From positions 3,100,001-3,164,000 of the forward strand of contig CATNEN010000007.1 of NCBI GenBank assembly GCA_950097015.1: a stretch of DNA of 64,000 nucleotides. The letters are read 5' to 3'. The notes under the pieces were generated by a model. It made no database searches. It was not told the origin of the DNA and saw only the letters and a program-made list of their open reading frames with translations. Positions 43,396-53,175 of this stretch are shown here, one piece after another (positions within the stretch are counted from its first letter, which is position 1; every line of letters begins with the position of its first letter). The DNA is from Macrostomum hystrix (lineage: Eukaryota; Platyhelminthes; Macrostomidae). Position numbers and translations under genes: made by a program.

Positions 43396-44989
43396 CTACG
43401 GTCGGAATTTGACAGTCTGGAATCTCTCGTAGAACTCCATGCACTCATTGATGCATTGCTCAGCGCTGTCTGGAAGCTGCTCTCCCGAATCCTCTGCCTC
43501 CTTCTCGGCCTCGGAGACAAAGCTATCGTTGGCCAGGACATTGTTAAACCAGCCGGAGGTCCAGTAGGTCTCGGTGGACACTGCGGAATCGGCAGCCGGA
43601 CGCCAGTGCAGTAGAGAGTCGCTGAACGGTATGCCCAAGTGGCTGCAGTAGGCCGTCAGGTAGGCTTCTGCGGGCACCGGAAAGGCACCTGGGATTCTAC
43701 CAAATGTTCTCAAAGCCACCCAAGGCGCCTGGGATTCTACCCAATGTTCTCAAATCCACTAAGGCACCTGGTATTCACCCAAGGCACCTATGATTCACTC
43801 AAGGCACCTGGTATTCACCCAAGGCACCTGGTATTCACCCAAGGCACCTGGTATTCACCCAAGGCACCTGGTATTCACCCAAGGCACCTGGTATTCACCC
43901 AAGGCACCTGGTATTCACCCAAGGCACCTATGATTCACTCAAGGCACATGGTATTCACCCAAGGCACCTGGTATTCACCCAAGGCACCTATGATTCATCC
44001 AAGGCACCTATGACTCACCCAAGGCACCTGGTATTCATCCAAGGCACCTGGTATTCACCCAAGGCACCTGATATTCTCACAAGGCACCTGAGTTTCACTC
44101 AAAGCTCCCAGAACCTGGTCGCCCACCTGGTTTCCGGAGCAAGTCGTCCGCATCGATCACTAGCAGCGGTGAGTCGCTGTCTCGCTGAAGCGTCTCGTAA
44201 AGCTGCCACAGCTGCTCAAAGCCGGCCTCGCGCTTGTCGAAATGATCCCAGCCTGTCCAATAGGTTGTTTGAGTTGCATTGTGCTCTGATTCCGATTTGT
44301 CAAAAAATGAAACTACTACCACAGTAGGTAGACCTACTCATAGCACTCACCTACAAGCTGATGACCAACAGACAGCCGGTAGAGTGACTCAACTGATTTT
44401 CTCGGATGCCTGAACAGAAAGGAGTGCTCGAAGCCTGCAGGCAGAAGATCCCGCGGCGGGTAACCGCTGTCAACAATGTGATAGGCCATGTCCTTCACAA
44501 ACAACAGGTTGCCAGTGCAGTTGGTGTTTGATGCATTATAAAGCTCGTGCTCCAAGTGCTGCTTCACCCCCGAGTAGGTGTGGCCCGGTACCGGCGGCTG
44601 ATCACTGTACCTGTGACATTGAAAATAGACAACTCACACTGGGATTGCAGCTGAGCAGTCTGACTGGGATCACAGGTGAACAGTCACACGGGGATCACAG
44701 GTGAGCAGTCACACTGGGATCACAGCTGAGCAGTCACTGGGATCACAGCTGAGCAGTCTCACTGAGGTCATCACAGATGAGCAGTCTCACTGGGATCACA
44801 TCTGAGCAGTCACTGGGATTGCACTTACCTCAGACTCACTCGTTCCTCTCCAAAGTAGAAGGCCTTCGAGAAGGGCTCCAGCAGGGCAGCTCTGGTGCAC
44901 GGATGGCTCTCGACTGAGCGGAAGAAGGCGGTGCTGCAGCTGCGGGGCACAGTCCACAGGAAGCTGCCAAGTGGACGCAGTTCTGACAT
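43396..44989 (-). CDS. P-loop sulfotransferase-like protein, four exons
   Basis: Minus-strand exons 44,989-44,829, 44,610-44,351, 44,252-44,127 and 43,667-43,396 give 272 residues with all phases closed. The N-terminus has the PAPS 5'-phosphate loop motif TVPRSCSTAFFRS (residues 13-25). The second exon has LFVKDMAYHI and the 3'-phosphate-binding type motif FLFRHPRKSVESLYR. The third exon has GWDHFDKREAGFEQLW and LLVIDADDLLRKP. The fourth has YCSHLGIPFSDSLLHW and an acidic tail. This arrangement fits small cytosolic sulfotransferase-like proteins found in bacteria and invertebrates; the acceptor is unknown, and transfer of sulfate from PAPS is inferred from the family. No signal peptide or membrane segment is evident. 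Introns 1 and 3 are filled with minisatellites. A GGATAAATAC TATA-like sequence lies about 60 bp upstream on the minus strand. Confidence 0.84.
43720..44105. repeat. 20-bp minisatellite in sulfotransferase intron 3
   Basis: Units AAGGCACCTGGTATTCACCC repeat about 19 times and fill almost the whole intron. Read on the gene strand each unit has TACCAG|GTGCC, resembling the real donor ACCAG|GTGGG. Confidence 0.95.
44635..44822. repeat. About 23-bp minisatellite in sulfotransferase intron 1
   Basis: Units of the type CACTGGGATCACAGCTGAGC plus AGT, about eight copies with length variation, filling the 218-bp intron. Confidence 0.92.
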
Positions 44990-45307
44990 CGCGGTGATTT
45001 TCCGTGAAGATGTGAGTGCGCTTCGATGAGTTGTTGACTCCCAGTATTTATCCTAAAAGTGACCATCAACTCGCAAGGTTGAGGAAGACCTTGCTTTTCA
45101 GTGCTGTCAATTCTAGCTTTAAATTCATTAAATGAACCCTTTGAAATGAGCTTCGACAAAGCAGAAAAAAAAATTCTGCGCATGAAGAAATATTAAGGGT
45201 TGTCTAGGAAAAATCTCTGGAAAAATCCCTATGAAATATCCTGTAGAATCATTGAAATCTCGATAATATATTTTCTAGAGTCATTGAAGTCTTAGTGGGA
45301 TGCCTCG
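44990..45307. other. Upstream region of the sulfotransferase gene
   Basis: Contains the TATA-like GGATAAATAC (minus strand, near 45,045). Otherwise unremarkable. Confidence 0.4.
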
Positions 45308-45602
45308 TAATAGGCCCCAAATAGGCCAGATGTGCATCCGACAGCACAGCCGCAGCTATTGCACGGCGCAACTGAAGGCTGCGTACGGCTGTTCAGTCCA
45401 TGGACTGGGGGCCCCATGCTCACCATATTCACTCCCTGTGAACTACCCCAGCTGATGCTGACACCCATTTAACAGCTGGGTTAACTGAAACTGAGCAGTC
45501 TCACTGTCTTGCTTATGGACACAAATTTTTCTAGTGGAGTCGGGAATCGAATCCCCGACCTTCAAGACGTGATTCTGACGCCCTAACCATTAAATCATTG
45601 TA
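45308..45602 (-). mobile_element. tRNA-derived SINE, family 1, second near full-length copy
   Basis: Same body as 24,432-24,722, with B box GGGGATTCGATTCCCGACTC on the minus strand and a decayed A box. It carries a local patch CTGAGCAGTCTCACTG at 45,491-45,506, absent from the other copy at this place. Confidence 0.85.
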
Positions 45603-46149
45603 ATCCCAATGGGATGTCTATTAAACTGGTGACAGGGCCTCGAAAAAACTCAGTTTTTCTTCAACGAAAATATCTAAAATGTCCCAACTTAACTACTAAG
45701 TGAGTAGGCGCCATCACTTCTCGTTGGAATAGGTAACAAAGTACTAAAGTGTGATAGGACTTATCTAAGTTGTAATTCTCAAGGGCCCGCTAATTTTTCG
45801 GTCAAGAGCGAATCCCACCTGCCTCTAATTATCATGCTAAATCCCTAAACAATTGTGAAATTCCGCATTGCGGTGACCCATCTAATCATCTTCGTGACAA
45901 TAAGAATGGGAACGTTAATGAAGTACGAATTAGGTCCGCCCCCATTGAAGTGACTAGTGATTCGATCCTTTAATTAGAAATCAGTTACTCATTCTACGTA
46001 TTCATCGGAGAATCTTGGGATTATGAAAATTGCACATTATCAACATACCTGGATTCTTGTTTGCTAGTTGTTTGAAGCGAAAAGCACTAGGTGCACTTTC
46101 GATAGGGAAATTCGATACAGCGAAGGTGGAAATCTCAAGTGAGCGTGAA
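45603..46149. other. Intergenic, nothing recognised
   Basis: Unique AT-rich sequence between the SINE and the 15-bp array. Confidence 0.45.
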
Positions 46150-46995
46150 ATTCCAAACACTTAAATCCAAAACTCTGAAATCCCAAACTGTGAAATCCCA
46201 AACTCTGAAATCCCAAACGGGGAAATCCCAAACTGTGAAATCCCAAACTGTGAAATCCCAAACGGTGAAATCCCAAACTATGAAATCCTTAACTGTGAAA
46301 TCCCAAACTGTGAAATCCCTAACTGTGGAATCCCTAACTGTGAAATTCCAAACTATGAAATCCCAAACTGTGAAATCCCAAACTGTGAAATCCCAAACTG
46401 TGAAATCCCAAACTGTGAAATCCCAAACTCTGAAATCCCAAACGGGGAAATCCAAAACTCTGAAATCCCAAACTGTGAAATCCCAAACTGTGATATCCAA
46501 AACTGTGAAATCCCAAACTGTGAAATCCCAAACTCTGAAATCCCAAACTGTGAAATGCCAAACCGTGAAATCCCAAACTATGAAAATCTAAACTGTGAAA
46601 TCCCAAACTGTGAAATCCCAAACTGTGAAATCCCAAACTGTGAAATCCCAAACTGTGAAATCCCAAACTGTGAAATCCCTAACTGTGAAATCCCAAACTG
46701 TGAAATCCCAAACTGTGAAATCCCAAACTGTGAAATCCCAAACTGTGAAATCTCAAACTATGAAATCCTAAACTGTGAAATCCCAAACTCTGAAATCCCA
46801 AACTCTGAAATCCCAAACGGGGAAATCCCAAACTCTGAAATCCCAAACGGGGAAATCCAAAACTCTGAAATCCCAAACTGTGAAATCCCAAACTGTGAAA
46901 TCCCAAACTGTGAAATTCCAAACTGTGAAATCCCAAACTGTGAAATCCCAAACTGTGAAATCCCAAACGGGGAAATCCCAAACTCTGAAATCCCA
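46150..46995. repeat. 15-bp minisatellite GAAATCCCAAACTGT
   Basis: About 56 units, with TCT, GGG and TAT variants of the ACTGTG portion in clusters. The period is a multiple of three, so every frame is open and spurious periodic open frames appear on both strands. Confidence 0.97.
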
Positions 46996-47356
46996 TGATC
47001 CATGAACATTCAACTGAATCGAACTCGAGTTTTTATACCTCAAACTCTATCTGTTGATGTTGCAGTTCTGAGCAAACCGAGCTGAAACTATCGACCATGC
47101 AGCTAAGTGCTGCAAACTTTCGCTAGTAAATCTATTTCGTGTTCAAACTCGGCAGCAAACACACTGCCTATGCTGTGCAGGGCGGGCCCACAGACAGGCT
47201 CTGCGGTGCATAAATATTTAATAGCCCAAACTCAGTTAGGGCCAAGCAGATATCTCTAGGCATGAAGCCAACAGGAACTGTTTGGGGTCAGCCCCTTTCA
47301 GCCCCAGCCACCAGCCTCTCGCTGCAGCTGCGTATGTGAAATCTTTGCCAGCTTTA

Positions 47357-47366
47357 TTATAAAAGG
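47357..47366 (+). promoter_or_regulatory. TATA box of the glycosyltransferase gene
   Basis: TTATAAAAGG at 47,357-47,366, about 97 bp before the inferred ATG at 47,463. TCAGATT initiator-like sequences lie 60-80 bp downstream. It is the best-formed TATA box in the window and supports the upstream coding exon. Confidence 0.6.
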
Positions 47367-47462
47367 CATCAAACACCGGCCTGTGTGCAACTTGCCTATC
47401 TGTAGCTCGTACTCTCAGATTCTGATTTTTAGCTTTTCAGCTTGTCAGATTCAGTGCCAGGC

Positions 47463-50400
47463 ATGGGATCTGAGATTGCTGACAAATCAACTCGCATAGG
47501 TAAGCTTTGCTTGTCTGGCTTACTCTGCCGTTAGTTGTGTTTTTTTGGTTGCTATGGAAACTCGCAGACAGATGCTGTATAGCAAAAACTCATGAGTACT
47601 CACTTCCGCCATCTTGCCCGCCTGCCATTCTCTACTCCTCATCACTTTTGACTGGACGACAGGGGGCTGTACAAAGTCTGCTGCCTGATTCTGCTGCCTT
47701 CTAAAAGCCTAGACAATGAGCCAATAGCACAGTTCCTCCCAGCTATTGCCGCACCTTCCTTGCCTCTCTGGCTTTGACAATGCTTCTTCAAACTAGTCTG
47801 ACACAAATTTACTTCCCCTGGGCCGCAGTTTTCAAGACAAAGTACAACTGCTGACTCAGCGGCTGCAACTGAAGGGCGTCTGAAATGTAAGTTTGGACTG
47901 CTGCTCGCTCAGCTGCTCACAATCCTACACACCTCAGCCTCACAATCCAACTCACCTCAGCCTCACAATCCTACACACCTCAGCCTCACAATCCTACACA
48001 CCTCAGCCTCACAATCCAACTCACCTCAGCCTCACAATCCTATACACCTCAGCCTCACAATCCAACTCACCTCAGCCTCACAATCCTACACACCTCAGCC
48101 TCACAATCCTACACACCTCAGCCTCACAATCCAACTCACCTCAGCCTCACAATCCAACTCACCTCAGCCTCACAATCCTACACACCTCAGCCTCACAATC
48201 CTACACACCTCAGCCTCACAATCCAACACACCTCAGCCTCACAATCCAACACACCTCAGCCTCACAATCCAACTCACCTCAGCCTCACAATCCTACACAC
48301 CTCAGCCTCACAATCCTACACACCTCAGCCTCACAATCCTACACACCTCAGCCTCACAATCCTACACACTTCAGCCTCACAATCCTATACACCTCAGCCT
48401 CACAATCCTACACACCTCAGCCTCACAATCCAGCACACCTCAGCCTCACAATCCTACACACCTCAGCCTCACAATCCTACACACTTCAGCCTCACAATCC
48501 AGCACACCTCAGCCTCACAATCCAACTCACCTCAGCCTCACAATCCAACACACCTCAGCCTCACAATCCAGCACACCTCAGCCTCACAATCCTACACACC
48601 TCAGCCTCACAATCCTACACACCTCAGCCTCACAATCCTACACACCTCAGCCTCACAATCCAACTCACCTCAGCCTCACAATCCTACACACCTCAGCCTC
48701 ACAATCCAACACACCTCAGCCTCACAATCCAACTCACCTCAGCCTCACAATCCTACACACCTCAGCCTCACAATCCAGCACACCTCAGCCTCACAATCCT
48801 ACACACCTCAGCCTCACAATCCTACACACTTCAGCCTCACAATCCTATACACCTCAGCCTCACAATCCTACACACCTCAGCCTCACAATCCAGCACACCT
48901 CAGCCTCACAATCCAACACACCTCAGCCTCACAATCCAACTCACCTCAGCCTCACAATTCAACACTCCTCAGCCTCACAATCCAACTCACCTCAGCCTCA
49001 CAATCCAACTCACCTCAGCCTCACAATCCAACACACCTCAGCCTCACAATCCAACTCACCTCAGCCTCACAATTCAACACTCCTCAGCCTCACAATCCAA
49101 CTCACCTCAGCCTCACAATCCAACTCACCTCAGAGCAGACAATGCGCTGCCTTCCGCTTCGGCTGGCGAAGCGCTGCTTCGCTCACCTGCTGGTTGCGGT
49201 TGCGGTGTCGCTCTGTCTGCTGTACATTGCCAGCCTTCCCGGGGCCCCAGCCGCACAGCAGCAGCGCCGGCAGTTCAGTTCGTTTAGGCGCGGCGCCCCG
49301 AAGCAACGCCAGTCGCCAGCGACAAAAACGCCGCCCCGACCTCCTGTGGTGGCCATTCTGCACCAGTCGTGGCGGGACTCAAATCTGCCTCCGCTGTTCT
49401 CAAACTGGTCGGCCAGCTTCAGCGCCTGCCTACCAAACTTTCGTCGAGTCCAATGGACGGACGCCACCAATCGGGAGCTGGTGCAGCGGTATTATCCCTG
49501 GTTCCTGGCGCGCTACGACTCCCTGGCGCCTGGGGTGCAGCGCGCCGATGTTGCGCGCCTGTTCTACATGCACAAATTCGGCGGCGTGTACTGCGACCTG
49601 GACTGCGACTGTCTGCGCGACTTCCAGCACCTGCTGGCCAACACCAGCCTGGCTCTGGGCGCCATGGAAGGCTCCCTGATTCGCCAGCGAGAAGATCCCG
49701 CCTTTGTGGCTGAGGGCCAGGTGGAAAACTCCTTAATGTACAGCAGGCCGGGACACCCGTTCTTCTGGGACCTCATCGTCCGGCTTAACGCCACGAAGGG
49801 CGAGCTGCCTATCATGACTACAGGTGAGCTGCGGCTGACTGACTGACTGACTGACTGACTGACTGACTGACTCATTCACTCACTCACTCAAAGTGCTCAA
49901 AGATTGAGATCTCAAAGTACTTAGACATTGCATCTAAACAACTGCGAACATAAAAGTGCACACGCAGGTGGCACTTGTGTCTCGAGCTGCTTAGATTGAA
50001 AACTGAGACTGGAAAACGTCAGGGATGAGACGGGGCGGATGCCCTGCCCTGTGTTTGATGTTCCCATTAGAGGGACTTGTTTAGTCACGCAATTTGTTAA
50101 TAGCAATAGGTGTTGATAATCTGTTTGCTTTGATGCTCCCGGTACAGCAGGAAATCCCATTGAGAGCAATCCCACGATTACGTGAGCTTGAGCTTTGTCT
50201 TTGAGTTCGATAAGCATTTGCATTCGTGCTATTTATTATGCCGTCATCAAAGTCTCCGGGTTTGACTTTTCGAAGCTCAGAAAATGTCTAAATAATTGAG
50301 AAAGACAAAACCACAACAATTTTTTTTTATTAAAAAAACATTCCATAAAATGAAATTTTTCGAATTAAATTCCAGAAAACTCAATTGTTCTTTAACTCGG

Positions 50401-52747
50401 CTTATTCCAAAATTCCTAGAAAAAACCCTGCTTTTCGTGAAAAAGCGCCAATTTCTGGAAGTTGCATTTCCTGTAAAATTCAAATACTTCGTAAATTTCG
50501 ATATGCACTCAGCAACAGTCAAAAGTTGCACCCCTATCGCGCCTAGTCAGAGATAACTTCTCGCTCACAATTCAACCCGCGAGTTACGCAACTACGCCGC
50601 GAGGAGGGAGGGGTGATTGAATCAATAAAAATCACAAGTTTATTTTTTATGCAATATGCAGTTAGAATCGCAATGCTTAATACCGCGTGTGGGATTCCCT
50701 CGCACGCAGAAGAGCGGCAACTGCGGGGCATCCCCAAGATGAGGCGGCGCAGAAAGTCCTGGGGAAGTTGCTGCCAAGCGTTTGCAATGGCGTGACGCAG
50801 CTCCGCAACATTCTGTGGTGCACTCTCTTTTCGAATGCTGCGCTTTAGAAAGTCCCAGACATGCTCGATTGGATTCATGTCTGGGGACCGGGAAGGCCAG
50901 CGCAGAGTGCAGATCTGTAGCTGCTCTTTCACTTGACCAACAGCATCGGCTCGGTGTGGCGGCGCGTTATCATCCTGGAGAATGCAGGTGCCAACTCCTC
51001 CGAAAGCAGCGTCGGCAAACGGTAGGAATCGAGTCTGCAGAAGATCTGCGTAGCTATTAGCGCTCACGTTGGCATCCAGGAAGACGATGTCCGTCCATGA
51101 ATGTGGCGAGATGCCGGCCCAAACGTGCACTGAGGAAGCCTGGCTCTCTGCCACTGTACATGCTGCTGCTGCATCTCCTGCCGCGGTTCTCGCCAAACGC
51201 GGGTGCGACCATCTGCTTGGAAAAGTCGAAACCGGCTCTCGTCAGCTGCCTCCAGTGGACGCGCTGCATCGCCCACTGCTCTCGGCTGGCGATGTGGGCA
51301 GGACTGAGTCGAGGCCGCTTGCGCATCTTGCGAGAGCGGAGGCCGGCCTCCCGAATTCGACGTCGAATTGTCTGGGCGCTCAGGATGTTTCCTGCTCTGC
51401 TTCTCTCACCCCACATCAGACGGAGCAGGGTGGCTGGCAGGGTGGCTGGCAGGGTGGCTGGCAGGGTGGCTGGCAGGGTGGCTGGCAGGGTGGCTGGCAG
51501 GGTGGCTGGCAGGGTGGCTGGCAGGGTGGGAGTTCGCCTGACTATTCGCAGCTGACGGCGATTTGCTCTGGCTGTTGAGCCACGGAGATCAAGGCGCTGA
51601 CTGACTTTCGCAGTGTGCTCCACGCTGCCAGTCTCACGGGACTTTGTCAGCAGTTTTCGAATTGCCGCTCGCGATCTTCCAAATCTGCGAGCAACTTCGC
51701 TGATGGACACACCGACTTCGAGCATTCCAACAGCACGCCATCGTTTAGCATTAGTCATTTGCCGGACCATTTTTTAAATCGTGTGTGTGTGGATTAGACA
51801 GAAAATGTTGACTCAAAGTTCGCAGTTTTGTACCATTACACCAGGGGTAGGCAAACTTATTTGCGAGCGGGCCAAAGAGAGAACCTAAAAGACGACAGCG
51901 GGCCGCATTGACTGTAGAAATATGAGACACGGGAGAGATGAGACACGGGAGAGATGAGACACAGGAAAGATGAGACACGAGAGAGATGAGACACGGGAGA
52001 GATTAGACATGGGAGAGATTAGACACGGGAGAAATTAGATACGAGAGCGATAAGACAGAGGAGAGATTAGACACGAGAGAGATTAAACAGGACACTGTAG
52101 ATGTCAGAAGGGGCGACGGGCCGGATTTGGGAGCTTCGAGGGCCGCATCTGGCCCGCGGGCCGGAGTTTGCCGACCCCTGCATTACACAGACCCAAGGCC
52201 CCCAAGTGACAATAAGCTTCGCTGCGTGCCGCAAGTTGCGTCACTCACAATAAGTGAGAAAAATTCCATCTCGCTTGGAGGGAGGAACTTTTGACTGTTG
52301 CTGAGTATAATTCCAGGAAACTTTAAGCAATATAGAAAAGGTAAAAAAAGGAAATGTGCTCGTACTGCAATTTTTATTATAAATCCGTTAAACTTAGATT
52401 TAATTCAGGAAACGCGTGAAGAATGTTGATCCAAACTGATATCCTCAGGCACGTATCTGCTCATGTCGGGCATCAAGTCGGCCAGGCAGGCCGGTTTGGA
52501 CCGGTCAAAATTCGACGGCCTGCCCTTCCTGACGGTGTACCCGCCACAGATGTTCAATCCGTACAGTTGGATTGTGCCAGTAGGGAATCGAGCCCCCGAC
52601 TGCCGACTGTTTGGCGAGTTCGCGCCGGGAGGAGTGCGGCGCTGCCGGGACAGGTTTTTGAACAGCAGCTACGTACTGCAGTACCACACCCAAGTCTGGG
52701 ACAAGGGCCGCAGGACTGTGCTGCAAGCTACTGCGACGCCATTGTGA
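47463..52747 (+). CDS. DXD-motif glycosyltransferase, type II membrane protein, three exons
   Basis: Exons 47,463-47,499, 49,134-49,823 and 52,449-52,747 give 341 residues. A shorter form could start at the ATG at 49,142 (326 residues). The first exon is supported by a TATA box 100 bp upstream and matching phase, but its acceptor lies in the last unit of a minisatellite, so it is less certain. A signal anchor (HLLVAVAVSLCLLYIASL) follows a short basic N-terminus, with the catalytic part in the Golgi lumen. The domain shows ILHQSWRDSNLP, VQWTDATNRELV, VQRADVARLFYMHKFGGVYCD and the metal-binding D-L-D (residues 152 and 154 of the short form, 167 and 169 of the long). The last exon has FLTVYPPQMFNPY and VLQYHTQVWDK. 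This is the Gly_transf_sug/OCH1-type fold, related to alpha-1,4-galactosyl- and inositolphosphoceramide mannosyltransferases; donor and acceptor sugars are unknown. Confidence 0.86.
47920..49133. repeat. 23-bp minisatellite filling glycosyltransferase intron 1
   Basis: About 53 units of CCTCAGCCTCACAATCCAAC plus TCA, with TCCTACACA and TCCAGCACA flavours interspersed. Each unit has a pyrimidine-rich CACCTCAG resembling an acceptor, and the last one is the inferred exon 2 acceptor. The unit has no stop in any forward frame. Confidence 0.97.
49824..50507. other. Left part of glycosyltransferase intron 2
   Basis: Begins with GTGAGC, then a TGAC tetranucleotide run (49,838-49,870), then unique sequence up to the Tc1 element. 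Confidence 0.6.
50575..51770 (-). pseudogene. Tc1-family transposase, frameshifted (DD34E)
   Basis: Starts at 51,770 with a helix-turn-helix region (SISEVARRFGRSRAAIRKLL). A second DNA-binding part follows (LSAQTIRRRIREAGLRSR). The catalytic core is split over three frames: ESRFRLFQADGRTRVW (first Asp in ADESRF), then VWAGISPHSWTDIVFLD, LQDDNAPPHRAD (second Asp) and RSPDMNPIEHVWD. 34 residues separate the second Asp from the Glu, the Tc1 spacing. Frameshifts near 51,210 and 51,150, and an inserted run of PATL four-residue repeats between the two DNA-binding parts, make it inactive as written. The family cuts and pastes at TA sites. Confidence 0.87.
51425..51530. repeat. 12-bp minisatellite inside the transposase gene
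   Basis: GGTGGCTGGCAG repeated about eight to nine times, encoding tandem PATL residues on the minus strand. It lies in the linker between the HTH region and the second DNA-binding part, where related transposases have no such run. Confidence 0.93.
51842..52180. mobile_element. hAT-type MITE nested in the Tc1 element
   Basis: 339 bp with hAT-like ends CAGGGGTAGGCAAACTT and GTTTGCCGACCCCTG, flanked by a perfect 8-bp target duplication CATTACAC at 51,834-51,841 and 52,181-52,188. Subterminal GGGCCGGATTTGG and TGGCCCGCGGGCC are typical of this group. An 8-bp duplication is diagnostic for hAT transposition. The interior (51,923-52,090) is a 16-bp minisatellite of GAGACACGGGAGAGAT. Confidence 0.94.
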
Positions 52748-52774
52748 AATTCCAGCGGCTGCATCCTTGAATTT

Positions 52775-53175
52775 TCATGAAATTTGTTGGTTGCTAACTG
52801 GTAAAGTTTAAGAATTTGTTGGCTGCTAACTGGTAAAGTTTAAGAATTTGTTGGTTGCTAACTGGTAAAGTTTAAGAATTTGTTGGCTGCTAACTGGTAA
52901 AGTTTAAGAATTTGTTGGTTGCTAACTGGTAAAGTTTAAGAATTTGTTGGTTGCTAACTGGTAAAGTTTAAGAATTTGTTGGTTGCTAACTGGTAAAGTT
53001 TAAGAATTTGTTGGCTGCTAACTGGTAAAGTTTAAGAATTTGTTGGTTGCTAACTGGTAAAGTTTAAGAATTTGTTGGTTGCTAACTGGTAAAGTTTAAG
53101 AATTTGTTGGTTGCTAACTGGTAAAGTTTAAGAATTTGTTGGTTGCTAACTGGTAAAGTTTAAGAATTTGTTGGT
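52775..53175. repeat. 32-bp minisatellite downstream of the glycosyltransferase
   Basis: About 12 units containing GTTGGTTGCTAACTGGTAAA and GTTTAAGAATTT, starting about 30 bp after the stop codon, so probably in or next to its 3' UTR. Confidence 0.96.

Larger units (their letters stand above)
50508..52305 (-). mobile_element. Tc1-type DNA transposon, degraded, carrying a nested hAT MITE
   Basis: Terminal inverted repeats CTCAGCAACAGTCAAAAGTT at 50,508-50,527 and its complement at 52,286-52,305. It encloses a minus-strand transposase and lies in the glycosyltransferase intron in reverse orientation. TA is visible beside the right end (CTGAGTATAA); the left flank is TGCA, so the duplication is not intact. 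Confidence 0.88.

Noticed and set aside
47893-49287. Open frame of 464 codons overlapping the glycosyltransferase start
   Set aside because: Made of 23-bp repeat units open in all frames; its end lies in a different frame from the recognised glycosyltransferase.
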